NCBI GenBank assembly: GCA_002431805.1
Contig: DJEE01000042.1
Coordinates: forward strand, 1 to 41,856
Direction: 5' to 3'
Length of the DNA: 41,856 nt
Origin: Eggerthellaceae bacterium UBA5906
GTDB lineage: Bacteria > Actinomycetota > Coriobacteriia > Coriobacteriales > Eggerthellaceae
A program made the translations under genes and the position numbers. The notes below the pieces were generated by a model. That model worked only from the letters and a program-made list of their open reading frames with translations. It did no database searches and was not told the DNA's origin. Position 1 is the stretch's first letter; each line of letters opens with the position of its first letter. This document shows, one piece after another, positions 32,524 through 40,526 of this stretch.

Positions 32524-32940
32524 ATGAAGCAGTTTTTCGAACGCATGATGTTTAAGATGGCCACCTGGATGCAAGGCCGCTACGGCAACGACGATTTCTC
32601 AAATGGCCTGGTAGCACTTGGCATTATTACCATGTTGCTATCTATTTTCCCGCATTGCGGATGGCTTTCCTATATTGCGTTGATTGCGCTGGTGGTTGCC
32701 ATTTGGCGTACCTGTTCGAAAAACATCGCGAAACGCGCCAGCGAAAATCAAACGTACCTGCGCGTAACTGCCAAGCCGCGCCGCAGCTACGAGCTGGCGA
32801 AAAAGAAGTGGGTGAATCGCAAAACCACGAAGTACTTCCGTTGCAAAGGCTGCGGGCAAGAACTTTCCGTACCGCGCGGTAAAGGCACCTTGCGCGTGGT
32901 ATGCCCGAAGTGCAAAAAGGAAATCCAAATGAAATCGTAA
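32524..32940 (+). CDS. Membrane protein with C-terminal zinc ribbon
   Basis: 138-aa small protein of unknown role. After a basic amphipathic start and a GRYGNDDFSNGL segment, two closely spaced hydrophobic stretches (about 31-66) form a membrane hairpin. The cytoplasmic C-terminus ends in a zinc ribbon with paired CxxC (YFRCKGCGQE, then VVCPKCKK) flanked by basic residues. Similar short proteins occur widely in Gram-positive bacteria without known function. ATG 32524 is preceded by GAAGG 6 nt upstream; 25 codons earlier lie in the upstream hairpin and are not used. It ends one base before a terminator. Confidence 0.82.
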   Translation: MKQFFERMMFKMATWMQGRYGNDDFSNGLVALGIITMLLSIFPHCGWLSYIALIALVVAIWRTCSKNIAKRASENQTYLRVTAKPRRSYELAKKKWVNRKTTKYFRCKGCGQELSVPRGKGTLRVVCPKCKKEIQMKS

Positions 32941-32970
32941 AGAAAGCGCCCGCACGGGGCGCTTTCTTTA
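32941..32970 (+). terminator. Terminator of zinc-ribbon gene
   Basis: 11-bp stem (32941-32951 with 32957-32967) with a GCACG loop and CTTTCTTTA at the 3' side. The stem starts directly at the stop codon of the zinc-ribbon gene. Confidence 0.85.
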
Positions 32971-32990
32971 TCGACAATGCAAAGCGCCAC

Positions 32991-33078
32991 CGTGAACGGG
33001 GGACGTAGCCGGTGTTCAAGAATGCTCTTTCGTTTCCCACAAAGCATCTTTGAACACCGTCTACGTCCCCCGTTCACG
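32991..33078. repeat. REP-like palindromic element A
   Basis: 88-bp near-perfect inverted repeat. The outer arms (32991-33018 and 33051-33078) match at all but one position and begin CGTGAACGGGGGACGTAG. The inner part of the stem is less regular and the loop contains TCGTTTCCCA. It sits between convergent genes and has no T-run. A related element lies at 41778-41856. The size and symmetry recall REP or MITE-type repeats. Confidence 0.75.
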
Positions 33079-33085
33079 CAAACCG

Positions 33086-34744
33086 CTACCTTCGTTTGCG
33101 CAAAATGTCGGACACCACCCACACAGACAGCACGAACGCGCCCAAGTAGCCGAAGAACGACAGCACAGGCACGCCAAGCCAACGCGGCTCCATGGTGGAC
33201 AGCGCAACCATAGACGAGCCAATAAACAAGCCCGCAATGATAATGCCCAGCGTCAGCCGATTCACGATAAGCGCAAAGCTGCTCATGGGCGCTTCCGAAC
33301 CAAGCACCTCCATGTTCACCTTCACTTGCCCGCGCGTAAGCATACGCAGCGCCTGCCCTGAGTATTTGGCCGTGTCAAGCGTGCCTTTGCCTGCGCTGCG
33401 CAAGGCAAGCGCCAGGTCCTGCATAGCGTCAACCAACTCGGTCTTCGGGTCTTTCGTGCGTTGGATGTGCGCATTGATGATAGACACCATGCTTTCATTG
33501 GGGATAAGCGGCATCACTGTGCCCTCAAGCGTAACGATGCCGCGCGACACGCTGGTGATAGACGGTGGCAACGTAACTTTGCACTGACGCGTAAGGTTCA
33601 AAATATCCGTGAGCAGCTGACCTACGTCAATTGCGCTTACATCGCATGAGCCGTAATCTTTCAACAGCAAATCAAGGTCTGCCAAAAAGCGCGTGTGGTC
33701 GATGGCGCCGTTGTCACGCTGAATGGCAAATGCCAGCAGCGCATCTTTCAGCTCCGATGAGCTTTGCATGCCCACTGCGTTGATGATGGCCCCGAAGCCC
33801 GCGCGATCGCGCACCGACAAGCGCCCCATCATGCCAAGGTCGATGTACACGATTTTGCCATTGCGCACCAGCATGTTGCCCGGGTGCGGATCGGCATGGA
33901 AAAAGCCGAAATCCAATACCTGCGTGGCGTAGTTGTCTAGGATTTTCTCGCCAATTTCCTGCAAGTCGTATCCGGCAGCACGCAGCTTGTCGAAATCGTT
34001 GATGGGAATGCCGTCAACGTATTCCATAACCAGGATGTTCTCTCGGCACAGCTCGGGGTACACCTTCGGGCACGCAATGTAGTTCACGCCTTCGTTCAGC
34101 AACGCGAACTCCTGCAGGTTTGCCGCCTCACGCTTGAAGTCGGTTTCCTCCAAAAACGTGGTCCACAGCTCTTCAACTACGTCGCGTAAATCAAGCATCT
34201 GCCCGTCTTTCATGACGCGCGAGGCCTGACGCGCAACAATGCGCATGATGTCGATGTCTTGAGCCATGATCGAGCGCACGCCGGGGCGCTGGATTTTCAC
34301 GGCAACAACGCTGCCATCGGCCAGATGCGCCTTGTGCACCTGCGCTAACGACGCGCTGCCAAGCGGCGTGGGGTCAATATCGGCGAACAGCTGAGCGCGC
34401 TGATCGGGCCCGTAAATATCATCCATTGCCGCAAGCATCTCATCGAACGGAAGCGGGTCGCAGCTTGCCTGTAACTTCTTCAGCTCATCGCAATATGCCT
34501 TGGGCAAAATTTCCGACCGCGTTGAAAGCGTTTGGCCGATTTTCACGAAGCTTGGGCCCAAATCCTCCAACATGGAGCGAAACGACTCAGGCGTAAACCC
34601 CTTCGTGAAATGGTGCTTCTGCATGATGGCGTAGATTTCCCGCAACCTGCGCGCACGGGTTTTGCGCGTAAGGTTGAATTGATCCTCGGGGTCCAATGTG
34701 GCCCCCGAGGCAAAAAAATATTTCAGAAGCGTGTTTTCTGCCAT
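33086..34744 (-). CDS. UbiB/ABC1 family atypical kinase
   Basis: 552-aa membrane-associated ATP-binding protein of the ABC1/ADCK/UbiB family, which supports quinone or isoprenoid-lipid metabolism by an undefined ATPase activity. Visible marks: the family-specific VKIGQTLSTR (KxGQ) near residue 70, Ala-rich loop ASLAQVHKAHL, VAVKIQRPG (catalytic Lys), FHADPHPGN and VYIDLGMMG (the DFG equivalent). The C-terminal 60 residues contain two membrane segments. ATG 34744 follows GGGAGC. It lies 18 nt after a phasin-like gene, a pairing seen in other bacteria, and is the second gene of that unit. Confidence 0.93.
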   Translation of the reverse strand: MAENTLLKYFFASGATLDPEDQFNLTRKTRARRLREIYAIMQKHHFTKGFTPESFRSMLEDLGPSFVKIGQTLSTRSEILPKAYCDELKKLQASCDPLPFDEMLAAMDDIYGPDQRAQLFADIDPTPLGSASLAQVHKAHLADGSVVAVKIQRPGVRSIMAQDIDIMRIVARQASRVMKDGQMLDLRDVVEELWTTFLEETDFKREAANLQEFALLNEGVNYIACPKVYPELCRENILVMEYVDGIPINDFDKLRAAGYDLQEIGEKILDNYATQVLDFGFFHADPHPGNMLVRNGKIVYIDLGMMGRLSVRDRAGFGAIINAVGMQSSSELKDALLAFAIQRDNGAIDHTRFLADLDLLLKDYGSCDVSAIDVGQLLTDILNLTRQCKVTLPPSITSVSRGIVTLEGTVMPLIPNESMVSIINAHIQRTKDPKTELVDAMQDLALALRSAGKGTLDTAKYSGQALRMLTRGQVKVNMEVLGSEAPMSSFALIVNRLTLGIIIAGLFIGSSMVALSTMEPRWLGVPVLSFFGYLGAFVLSVWVVSDILRKRR

Positions 34745-34762
34745 AAAAGCGGGCAGCTCCCG

Positions 34763-35149
34763 TTATTCGGCGTCAGATGCAGCAGGTTTGCCCTCGACCG
34801 CAGAGTCGGCTACCTCGGAAGGCTGAGCGGCTTCAGCCTCAACAGCCTCTTCCTGCGCAGGTTGCGCGGCCGGGCGTGCCGCGATTTCAGCGGCCTTCGC
34901 GGCAAACGCGGCGCGCTCTTCGGGCGTCATAACCGACATACGCGCCTCAAGCGCATCAAAGCGCATGGATTCAACGGCTTGGTCTGCTTTGTGTTTAAGC
35001 TCTGTGTTGATTTGCTTGCCCTGGTCAACCGTAAGCTCGCCCTTAGAAATAAGCGTGTCCACCAGGTCTTTTGCCTTTTCGCCCGTAATGGCCATTGCCC
35101 CTACGCCAGCCAAAAAGATATCTTTGAAACCATCACCGATCGTAGCCAT
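34763..35149 (-). CDS. Phasin-like helical protein
   Basis: 128-aa protein. The first 75 residues (IGDGFKDIFLAGVGAMAITGEKAKDLVDTLISKGELTVDQGKQ) resemble the PhaF/PhaI-like phasin family: an amphipathic surface helix, then a long helix. The remaining part is a low-complexity Ala/Glu/Gln tail. Such proteins coat lipid granules or associate with membranes; here they probably work with the UbiB-type kinase coded just downstream. ATG 35149 follows GGGGAGG by 6 nt; the open frame upstream of it has no start signal. Function inferred from family only. Confidence 0.8.
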   Translation of the reverse strand: MATIGDGFKDIFLAGVGAMAITGEKAKDLVDTLISKGELTVDQGKQINTELKHKADQAVESMRFDALEARMSVMTPEERAAFAAKAAEIAARPAAQPAQEEAVEAEAAQPSEVADSAVEGKPAASDAE

Positions 35150-35262
35150 AACAGCCTCCCCTTTTCGAAACGGTACCCGGATTTCGGGCTTTCTGACTTT
35201 ATGATGCACCAACACGCTGAAAGGGACAACGGCTAATTCGGACTTGAAAGCGAACCGATACC

Positions 35263-36234
35263 TTAAGCGGCGCGGCGGTTGCGCCAAGCAGCTGCAGAAG
35301 CAGCCTGCGAAAGCCTTACGGCGTCAATGCGCTGATCAGCCGCCGCAAGATGGCCTGCCTTGCGGTTTTCAAGCACCGTTGAGCATATAACGGCAAGGAC
35401 TATTACGGCAGCGCCGGCCAGCCCACGCCCGTCAAGCATTTCGCCAAGCAGCGGAAAGGAAAGCGCTGCCGTGAACACCGGCTCGCCAGTAAGCAAAAGC
35501 GACACCGTGGAGGACTCCAACACTTCAAGCGCCTTGTTCTGAACGAAGAACGCCAGGCACGTGCAACCTAGCGCCAGAAACGCGATAGTTCCCCATGCCG
35601 GCAGCGAAACCGAGGCAGCATTCGCTGCAGGTTCGAATGCAAACGCCAAAGCAAGAGACACGCCAAGCGTTACAGCCATTTGCGTGCCAGCTACCGCAAA
35701 AACGTCTAGCTGGGAAAGGCCGCGTTCGCCAAACACCAGCGCACCGGCAAGCGCAGCCGACGACAGCAGCGCCACAACCTCGCCAAGCCCGAACGTAAAC
35801 GCCCCGCCGTTGCTGCACAGGAAGAACAGCCCCACCACCACGGCAACTTGGAACGGCAGAAACGCCACCGGGTAGCGCTTGCGATTCACCAGCGACGACA
35901 GCAGAGGCGCGAACACAACAGGCAGCGCGATCAGAAAACCCGCGTTCGTTGCCGTGGTCAAGTCGAGCGCCACGTTGTTTGCCACATACGACAACGCCAT
36001 GCACAGCGCGGCGGGCAGCCACGCGCCTAAACGCACCGCGCGCAGCTGCGAAACAATGCGCCGCCCGAACAGCAGCGCAAACACCGCGCACGCCAAACCA
36101 AAGCGCAGCACTAAGCACCACAAAGGCGTGATGTCCGCATATACGACCTTTGTAAGCACATTGCCTAGGCCGAACATAACGGTTTGCAGCACCATCAGCG
36201 CCACAAACAGCCATCTTTTCGTAAGTGCGTTCAT
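35263..36234 (-). CDS. EamA/DMT family exporter
   Basis: 323-aa inner-membrane transporter with ten hydrophobic helices in two EamA repeats (about 5-135 and 150-295), as in the drug/metabolite transporter superfamily, which mainly exports amino acids and metabolites. The first repeat has FGLGNVLTKVVYADITPLWCLVLRF; the second VSLLLTGEPVFTAALSFPLLGE. ATG 36234 (AAAGGA 11 nt upstream) gives the expected first helix; the open frame continues 174 codons upstream without family similarity. It is divergent from a LysR gene that probably controls it, and its leader contains a possible 7-codon leader peptide and hairpin. Confidence 0.9.
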   Translation of the reverse strand: MNALTKRWLFVALMVLQTVMFGLGNVLTKVVYADITPLWCLVLRFGLACAVFALLFGRRIVSQLRAVRLGAWLPAALCMALSYVANNVALDLTTATNAGFLIALPVVFAPLLSSLVNRKRYPVAFLPFQVAVVVGLFFLCSNGGAFTFGLGEVVALLSSAALAGALVFGERGLSQLDVFAVAGTQMAVTLGVSLALAFAFEPAANAASVSLPAWGTIAFLALGCTCLAFFVQNKALEVLESSTVSLLLTGEPVFTAALSFPLLGEMLDGRGLAGAAVIVLAVICSTVLENRKAGHLAAADQRIDAVRLSQAASAAAWRNRRAA

Positions 36235-36278
36235 GTTTTGCGCGTTCCTTTCAAAGCCCGCTAGCGTTCGCAGCGTGC

Positions 36279-36306
36279 AAAAAGCAAGCCCTATGTGCGT
36301 ATAGGG
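36279..36306 (-). promoter_or_regulatory. Candidate attenuator hairpin in EamA leader
   Basis: Minus strand: CCCTAT (36301-36306) pairs with ATAGGG (36289-36294) around a 6-nt loop; five bases later comes TTTTT (36279-36283). The stem overlaps codons of the leader reading frame, so a translating or stalled ribosome would affect folding. The stem is short, so strength is uncertain. Confidence 0.4.
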
Positions 36307-36314
36307 TTTTGCAT
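36291..36314 (-). CDS. Putative 7-residue leader peptide MQNPIRT
   Basis: ATG at 36314 is preceded by AAGGGA 8 nt upstream and reads MQNPIRT before TAG. It lies 57 nt before the EamA start and overlaps both arms of the candidate attenuator. It is too short to judge by composition; support comes from the ribosome site and position. It could be chance. Confidence 0.35.
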   Translation of the reverse strand: MQNPIRT

Positions 36315-36353
36315 CGTTTTGTTCCCTTGTGGTATTGGGTCTGCAAACATGGT

Positions 36354-36426
36354 AGTGCCCACTTTGCGCAAAGTAAAACGGGCACTTCTTAGGGTAATTT
36401 AAACAAATTCTTATCTTTGCAGATAA
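36354..36426. promoter_or_regulatory. Palindromic operators between EamA and LysR genes
   Basis: Three symmetrical elements: AGTGCCC/GGGCACT arms at 36354-36360 and 36380-36386 enclosing the perfect 14-bp palindrome ACTTTGCGCAAAGT (36361-36374); and TTATCTTTGCAGATAA at 36411-36426, whose arms fit a LysR-type T-N11-A box. The location between divergent genes suits LysR binding. Confidence 0.55.
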
Positions 36427-36525
36427 ACACCTTGTACAGCTGAACAATACTTGGCACAATACGCAGGTATCAAGGGTTTTCCATTCACATTTTCCCCGCA
36501 ATTCGTTGTGCGACAGGAGATTGCC

Positions 36526-37416
36526 ATGGCAAATCAGAAATACGAGGCGTTTCTTCGCGTTGCCGAAACCGGCAGCTTTAAGCAGGCAGCCCATGAGCTG
36601 GGCTACACGCAAGCAGGCGTGAGTTATCTTATCAGCTCCATGGAAAAGGAGCTGGGCATTCCGCTTTTCGTACGCGACTACGGCGGCGCACACCTTACCA
36701 GCGAGGGGCGCGATTTGCTTCCCTGGTTTCGCAACGTGTGCAACGACGAACGTCAACTTGCTGAGCGCATTTCAGAGCTGAAACATTTAGAAAGCGGCGT
36801 GGTGCGCGTGGCGGCGTTTACCAGTGTTTCCATCCAGTGGTTTCCCAGCATTGCGAAAACGTTTTTAGCCCAGCACCCCGGCATTGACCTGCAGCTGGTA
36901 TGCCTTGATAACGAAGATGAGCTTGAACAAGCCGTATGGAACGGAGACGTTGACTGCGGGTTTTTCGTGCTGCCCATCAAGCAGCAGCTTGAGGCGGTTT
37001 CACTGCACCACGACCCGCTGCTGGTGTTGCTGCCGCCCAATCACCCGCTTGCAAATTCCGCATACGTGCCAGCGCGAATGCTGGGCGAAGAGCCGTATAT
37101 CCGACTGCAAAACGGTTCGCTTTCGGAAATGGACTCGGTGTTTCGCGCTAACAAGGTTGAGCCGCGCGTGCGCTTCACCATCGACAACGATTATGCGGTT
37201 ATGAGCATGGTAAGCGCCGGACTGGGGTTTAGCGTGCTGCCAAGCTTGCTGCTTAGCACCACGCCGTTTCCCTTGGCTGTGCTTCCGCCGCAGAAGCAAT
37301 CCACGCGCGAGATTGCCATTGCTGTGCGCTCCATGGACACCGCTTCAGCGGCCACCCGAGCGTTTATCGAAGTCACGCAAACCTGGATTGCGGACCACTA
37401 TAAGCAGCAGGAGTAG
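36526..37416 (+). CDS. LysR-family transcriptional regulator
   Basis: 296-aa regulator. Residues 4-62 form the winged helix-turn-helix (YEAFLRVAETGSFKQAAHELGYTQAGVSYLISSMEKELGIPLFVR); residues 90-290 form the two-lobe effector-binding domain. ATG 36526 is preceded by AGGAGA at 6 nt; 25 earlier codons lack a start signal. Divergent from the EamA exporter with a 291-bp region rich in palindromes, so it likely senses a metabolite and activates or represses the exporter and itself. The effector is unknown. Confidence 0.94.
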   Translation: MANQKYEAFLRVAETGSFKQAAHELGYTQAGVSYLISSMEKELGIPLFVRDYGGAHLTSEGRDLLPWFRNVCNDERQLAERISELKHLESGVVRVAAFTSVSIQWFPSIAKTFLAQHPGIDLQLVCLDNEDELEQAVWNGDVDCGFFVLPIKQQLEAVSLHHDPLLVLLPPNHPLANSAYVPARMLGEEPYIRLQNGSLSEMDSVFRANKVEPRVRFTIDNDYAVMSMVSAGLGFSVLPSLLLSTTPFPLAVLPPQKQSTREIAIAVRSMDTASAATRAFIEVTQTWIADHYKQQE

Positions 37417-37440
37417 CAACGCAATTACACCCCAAACGCG

Positions 37441-37470
37441 AGAAAGGGGCAGCCTGAGCTGCCCCTTTCT
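37441..37470. terminator. Shared terminator of lysR and proS
   Basis: 13-bp stem (37441-37453 with 37458-37470), AGAAAGGGG outer sequence giving CCCCTTTCT on both strands. It lies between the convergent lysR and proS genes. Confidence 0.75.
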
Positions 37471-37494
37471 GCATACCTTACGGGTTTTGATACG

Positions 37495-39261
37495 CTATTC
37501 GCTTTCGGCGAACAAGCCGGCGAACGCATCAAGATTGTTGCCCCAGCGGCGCTGTGCGCCCTTCGCAAAGCTAAGCGCCTCAGCCAGCGCCTCCAGCGAG
37601 ATGTCGCGACGCTCGCCCGTGGCGCGGCGCTTGATTTCAACCTTGCCCTCGGACAGGCCGCGCTTGCCCATAATCACCTGCAGCGGCCAACCCATCAGGT
37701 CGGCTTCCGCAAACTTCACGCCCGCGCGCTCCTTGCGATCGTCGATAACAACTTCCAGGCCCAATTTTGCCAGCTCTTCGGCCAGCTTTTCGGCAGTAGG
37801 CTGCACCAAATCGTCGCCGGTAGCCAGCGGCAGGACGCACACGTGCGCCGGAGCCACGGACATCGGCCAAATCATGCCGTTCTCGTCGTTGTGTTGCTCG
37901 ATGATGGCGGCCAGCGTACGCGACACGCCCACGCCGTAGCAGCCCATAATGAACGGCTGCTCTTTGCCGTCTTTGTTCATGAACGTGGCGTTCATAGCGC
38001 GGGAGTATTTGTCGCCAAGCTGGAACACCTGCGCAACTTCAATGCCGCGCGCGCCCTTCAGCGGCAGGCCGCACTTCGGGCAGCAGTCGCCGGGCTTGAC
38101 GGTGATAAGGTCGGCCCATTGGTCAACTTTGAAGTCTTTGCCCAGCTGAGCACCCACGTAGTGATAGCCATCTTCGTTGGCTCCCACAACCCACTTCGGC
38201 ACTGCCTGCAAGCTGTTCGCCGCAATAACGTAAGCGTTTTCGGGCAGGCCAACCGGGCCCATGGAGCCCTTGTGCAAGCCGTAGGCTTGCATTTCGTCGT
38301 CGGTAAGCAGCGTGAAACCGCCGGCTGCGCGGGCGGCCTTCTCCTCGTTGACCTCATGGTCGCCGGGGACGAACAGTACCACAAGCTTGCCCTCGTCGTT
38401 CTTGCCGGACAGCGCCTTAACCGTGGACGTTTCCGGAATGTTCAGGAATTCGGCCAGCTCGGAAATGGTATGCACGCCGGGCGTGGCGATCTTTTGTATC
38501 TCAGGCACGTCGTACACCGTCGGACGCGCCAAGCCCTCGCCCACCTCGTCGCTTGCGGCGTAACCGCAGTCGCAGTACACCAGCGCCGACTCGCCAGCAT
38601 CGGCCAGCGCATGGAATTCGCAGGTTACCGCGCCGCCAATCTGGCCAGCATCGGCTTGCACGGGGCGATACTCAAGCCCGCAGCGCTCGCAAATGCGGCC
38701 GTAGGCGTCGTACATCTTGTCGTACTCTTCCTGCAGCGATTCCTGGGAATCATGGAAGCTGTAGGCGTCCTTCATAACGAACTCGCGGCTGCGCAAAAGG
38801 CCGAAGCGCGGACGAATTTCGTCGCGGAACTTCGTTTGAATCTGGTACATGTTCAGCGGCAGCTGCTTGTACGAACGCAGCTCGGCGCGCACAAGCGCGG
38901 TGATAAGTTCCTCGTGAGTGGGGCCAAGGCAGAACTCGTGGTCGTGACGGTCGTTTAAGCGCATGCGCTCGGGGCCGTATGCATCGGCGCGGCCGGATTC
39001 CCGCCACAGCTCTTCAGGCTGCAGCATGGGCATGCGGATTTCTTGAGCGCCGCACGCGTCCATTTCCTCGCGCACAATGTTCTCGATTTTGGCCAGCACG
39101 CGCTTGCCTAGGGGCAAAAACGTGTAGATGCCCGCAGCCGTTTTGCGGATGAAGCCGGCGCGCAGCAGCAGCCTGTGGCTGGCGATTTCAGCGTCGGTAG
39201 GGTCTTCTTTCAGCGTAGGCGCGTACAGGGCGCTCATGCGCGTGATGTTGGGGTTGCTCAT
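37495..39261 (-). CDS. proS: Prolyl-tRNA synthetase, bacterial type
   Basis: 588-aa class II synthetase charging tRNA-Pro. N-terminal catalytic domain with motif 1 and motif 2 (RDEIRPRFGLLRSREFVMKDAYSFH), then the YbaK-like INS editing domain at about 220-380 that removes mischarged Ala, motif 3 (GCYGVGVSRTLAAIIEQ) and a C-terminal anticodon-binding domain (HVCVLPLATG...). Length is normal for the INS-containing form. ATG immediately follows the ispG stop codon with no gap; ribosome site AAAGGA is inside ispG. The ispG-proS adjacency is common in bacteria. Confidence 0.98.
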   Translation of the reverse strand: MSNPNITRMSALYAPTLKEDPTDAEIASHRLLLRAGFIRKTAAGIYTFLPLGKRVLAKIENIVREEMDACGAQEIRMPMLQPEELWRESGRADAYGPERMRLNDRHDHEFCLGPTHEELITALVRAELRSYKQLPLNMYQIQTKFRDEIRPRFGLLRSREFVMKDAYSFHDSQESLQEEYDKMYDAYGRICERCGLEYRPVQADAGQIGGAVTCEFHALADAGESALVYCDCGYAASDEVGEGLARPTVYDVPEIQKIATPGVHTISELAEFLNIPETSTVKALSGKNDEGKLVVLFVPGDHEVNEEKAARAAGGFTLLTDDEMQAYGLHKGSMGPVGLPENAYVIAANSLQAVPKWVVGANEDGYHYVGAQLGKDFKVDQWADLITVKPGDCCPKCGLPLKGARGIEVAQVFQLGDKYSRAMNATFMNKDGKEQPFIMGCYGVGVSRTLAAIIEQHNDENGMIWPMSVAPAHVCVLPLATGDDLVQPTAEKLAEELAKLGLEVVIDDRKERAGVKFAEADLMGWPLQVIMGKRGLSEGKVEIKRRATGERRDISLEALAEALSFAKGAQRRWGNNLDAFAGLFAESE

Positions 39262-40398
39262 TTACAGGTCCTTTATCTCTTCCAGCAAAGCGTCAACAAT
39301 GGCGCCTTCTTCCACTTTTCGAACGGTTTGGCCGTGGCGGAACACCACGCCCACACCCTTGCCGCACGCCACGCCAATGTCGGCATCGGCAGCTTCACCT
39401 GGGCCGTTTACCACGCAGCCCATAACAGCCACTTTGAGCGGTTTATCCAAGTTGGCAATGCGCTGCTCCACTTCCTTGGCAAGGCCGATGAGGTTTACCT
39501 GGCAGCGCCCGCATGTGGGGCAGCTGATAAGCTCGGGGTTGCGGCGGCGCAGGTCAAGCGCGCCAAGCAGCGTCCAGCACGCACGCATTTCCGTAACCGG
39601 GTCGTCGGTCAGCGAGATGCGCATGGTGTCGCCGATGCCCTCCTCTAAAAGGATGCCCAGCCCAGAAGCGCTTTTGATAACGCCTTGGAACGTGGTGCCC
39701 GCCTCGGTGATGCCAATATGCAGCGGGATGTGCGGGATATCGTGCGCCAGCTGGCGATACGTGCGCACAGTGGTCATGACATCGTGCGCCTTCGCGCTTA
39801 CCACCAGGTCGTGAAAGCCGCGGCCCTCGCAATACTCCACGTATTGGCGCGCCGAAGTTGCCAGCTTCTCAGGCAACGTAAGGTCATCGCGCTCGGCAAG
39901 CGCCTGGTCAAGCGAGCCGGCGTTCACGCCAATGCGAATGGGAATGCCCGCTTCGCCCGCCGCATCAAGCACGGCATCGGTTTTGGCAAGGCCGCCGATG
40001 TTGCCGGGGTTGATGCGCAGCTTGGAGGCGCCACGGCGCGCAGCTTCAATGGCAATGGTGGCATCGAAATGCACGTCGGCCACCACTGGCAGCGGCGAAG
40101 CCTCGCACACCGCTTGGAACACGTCCAAGCAGCTGCGGCGCGGGATGGCCATGCGCACCACCTCGCAACCGGCATCGGCCAGCTGCTGGATTTGCGCCAG
40201 GTTGGCCTCTACGCTGTCCGCCGGGGCGTTCAGCATGGACTGCACCACCACCGGCGCGCCCCCGCCAAGCGCCACGTTTCCTACGTGCACCTGGTGCGTT
40301 TTTTGGTTGGGGCGCAAAGCGCCCTGCGAACGCAACGATGCCGCCGCCTCTGAAGAAGCCGCAGCGCCCGCGTCCGCTGTATGTTCAAAATTTTCCAT
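39262..40398 (-). CDS. ispG: 4-hydroxy-3-methylbut-2-enyl diphosphate synthase
   Basis: [4Fe-4S] enzyme of the MEP isoprenoid pathway, converting MEcPP to HMBPP. 378 aa. N-terminal TIM barrel (TRKTHQVHVGNVALGGGAPVVVQSM-like start, RINPGNIG) and C-terminal cluster domain with ligands in SCPTCGRC and GCVVNGPGE. The first 30 residues are an Ala-rich extension. The start at 40398 has no clear ribosome site; a TGn-extended -10 lies 7 nt upstream, suggesting a leaderless message. It is followed directly by proS. Confidence 0.97.
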   Translation of the reverse strand: MENFEHTADAGAAASSEAAASLRSQGALRPNQKTHQVHVGNVALGGGAPVVVQSMLNAPADSVEANLAQIQQLADAGCEVVRMAIPRRSCLDVFQAVCEASPLPVVADVHFDATIAIEAARRGASKLRINPGNIGGLAKTDAVLDAAGEAGIPIRIGVNAGSLDQALAERDDLTLPEKLATSARQYVEYCEGRGFHDLVVSAKAHDVMTTVRTYRQLAHDIPHIPLHIGITEAGTTFQGVIKSASGLGILLEEGIGDTMRISLTDDPVTEMRACWTLLGALDLRRRNPELISCPTCGRCQVNLIGLAKEVEQRIANLDKPLKVAVMGCVVNGPGEAADADIGVACGKGVGVVFRHGQTVRKVEEGAIVDALLEEIKDL

Positions 40399-40405
40399 AG
40401 CGCGT

Positions 40406-40414
40406 ATTCTACCA
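40406..40414 (-). promoter_or_regulatory. Extended -10 promoter of ispG-proS, probably leaderless
   Basis: Minus strand TGGTAGAAT: TAGAAT core at 40406-40411 with an upstream TG. The ATG begins 7 nt after it, so the transcript would start at the ATG, as at the first PBP gene. Confidence 0.55.
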
Positions 40415-40461
40415 GCGCCCAGCCATCACGTAACCGAAACGTATAGAAGCAACAGGGCAAG

Positions 40462-40494
40462 AAAAAGGACCGGCAGGTGAAAACCTGCCGGTCC
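40462..40494 (-). terminator. Terminator of the site-2 protease gene
   Basis: Perfect 12-bp stem (40467-40478 with 40483-40494), GAAA loop, followed on the minus strand by TTTTTC. It lies 32 nt after the stop codon of the protease gene. Confidence 0.93.
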
Positions 40495-40526
40495 AAGCTA
40501 TTGATGCGGGAAAATGCGCATGCTTG

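Noticed and set aside
36289..36306. CCCTAT/ATAGGG as a simple LysR operator
   Set aside because: Its position inside the leader with a following T5 and a mini-frame fits an RNA hairpin better, though an operator role cannot be excluded.
36235..36756. Upstream extension of the EamA frame by 174 codons
   Set aside because: It would overlap the LysR coding region and the regulatory palindromes; the transporter fold begins at the ATG at 36234.
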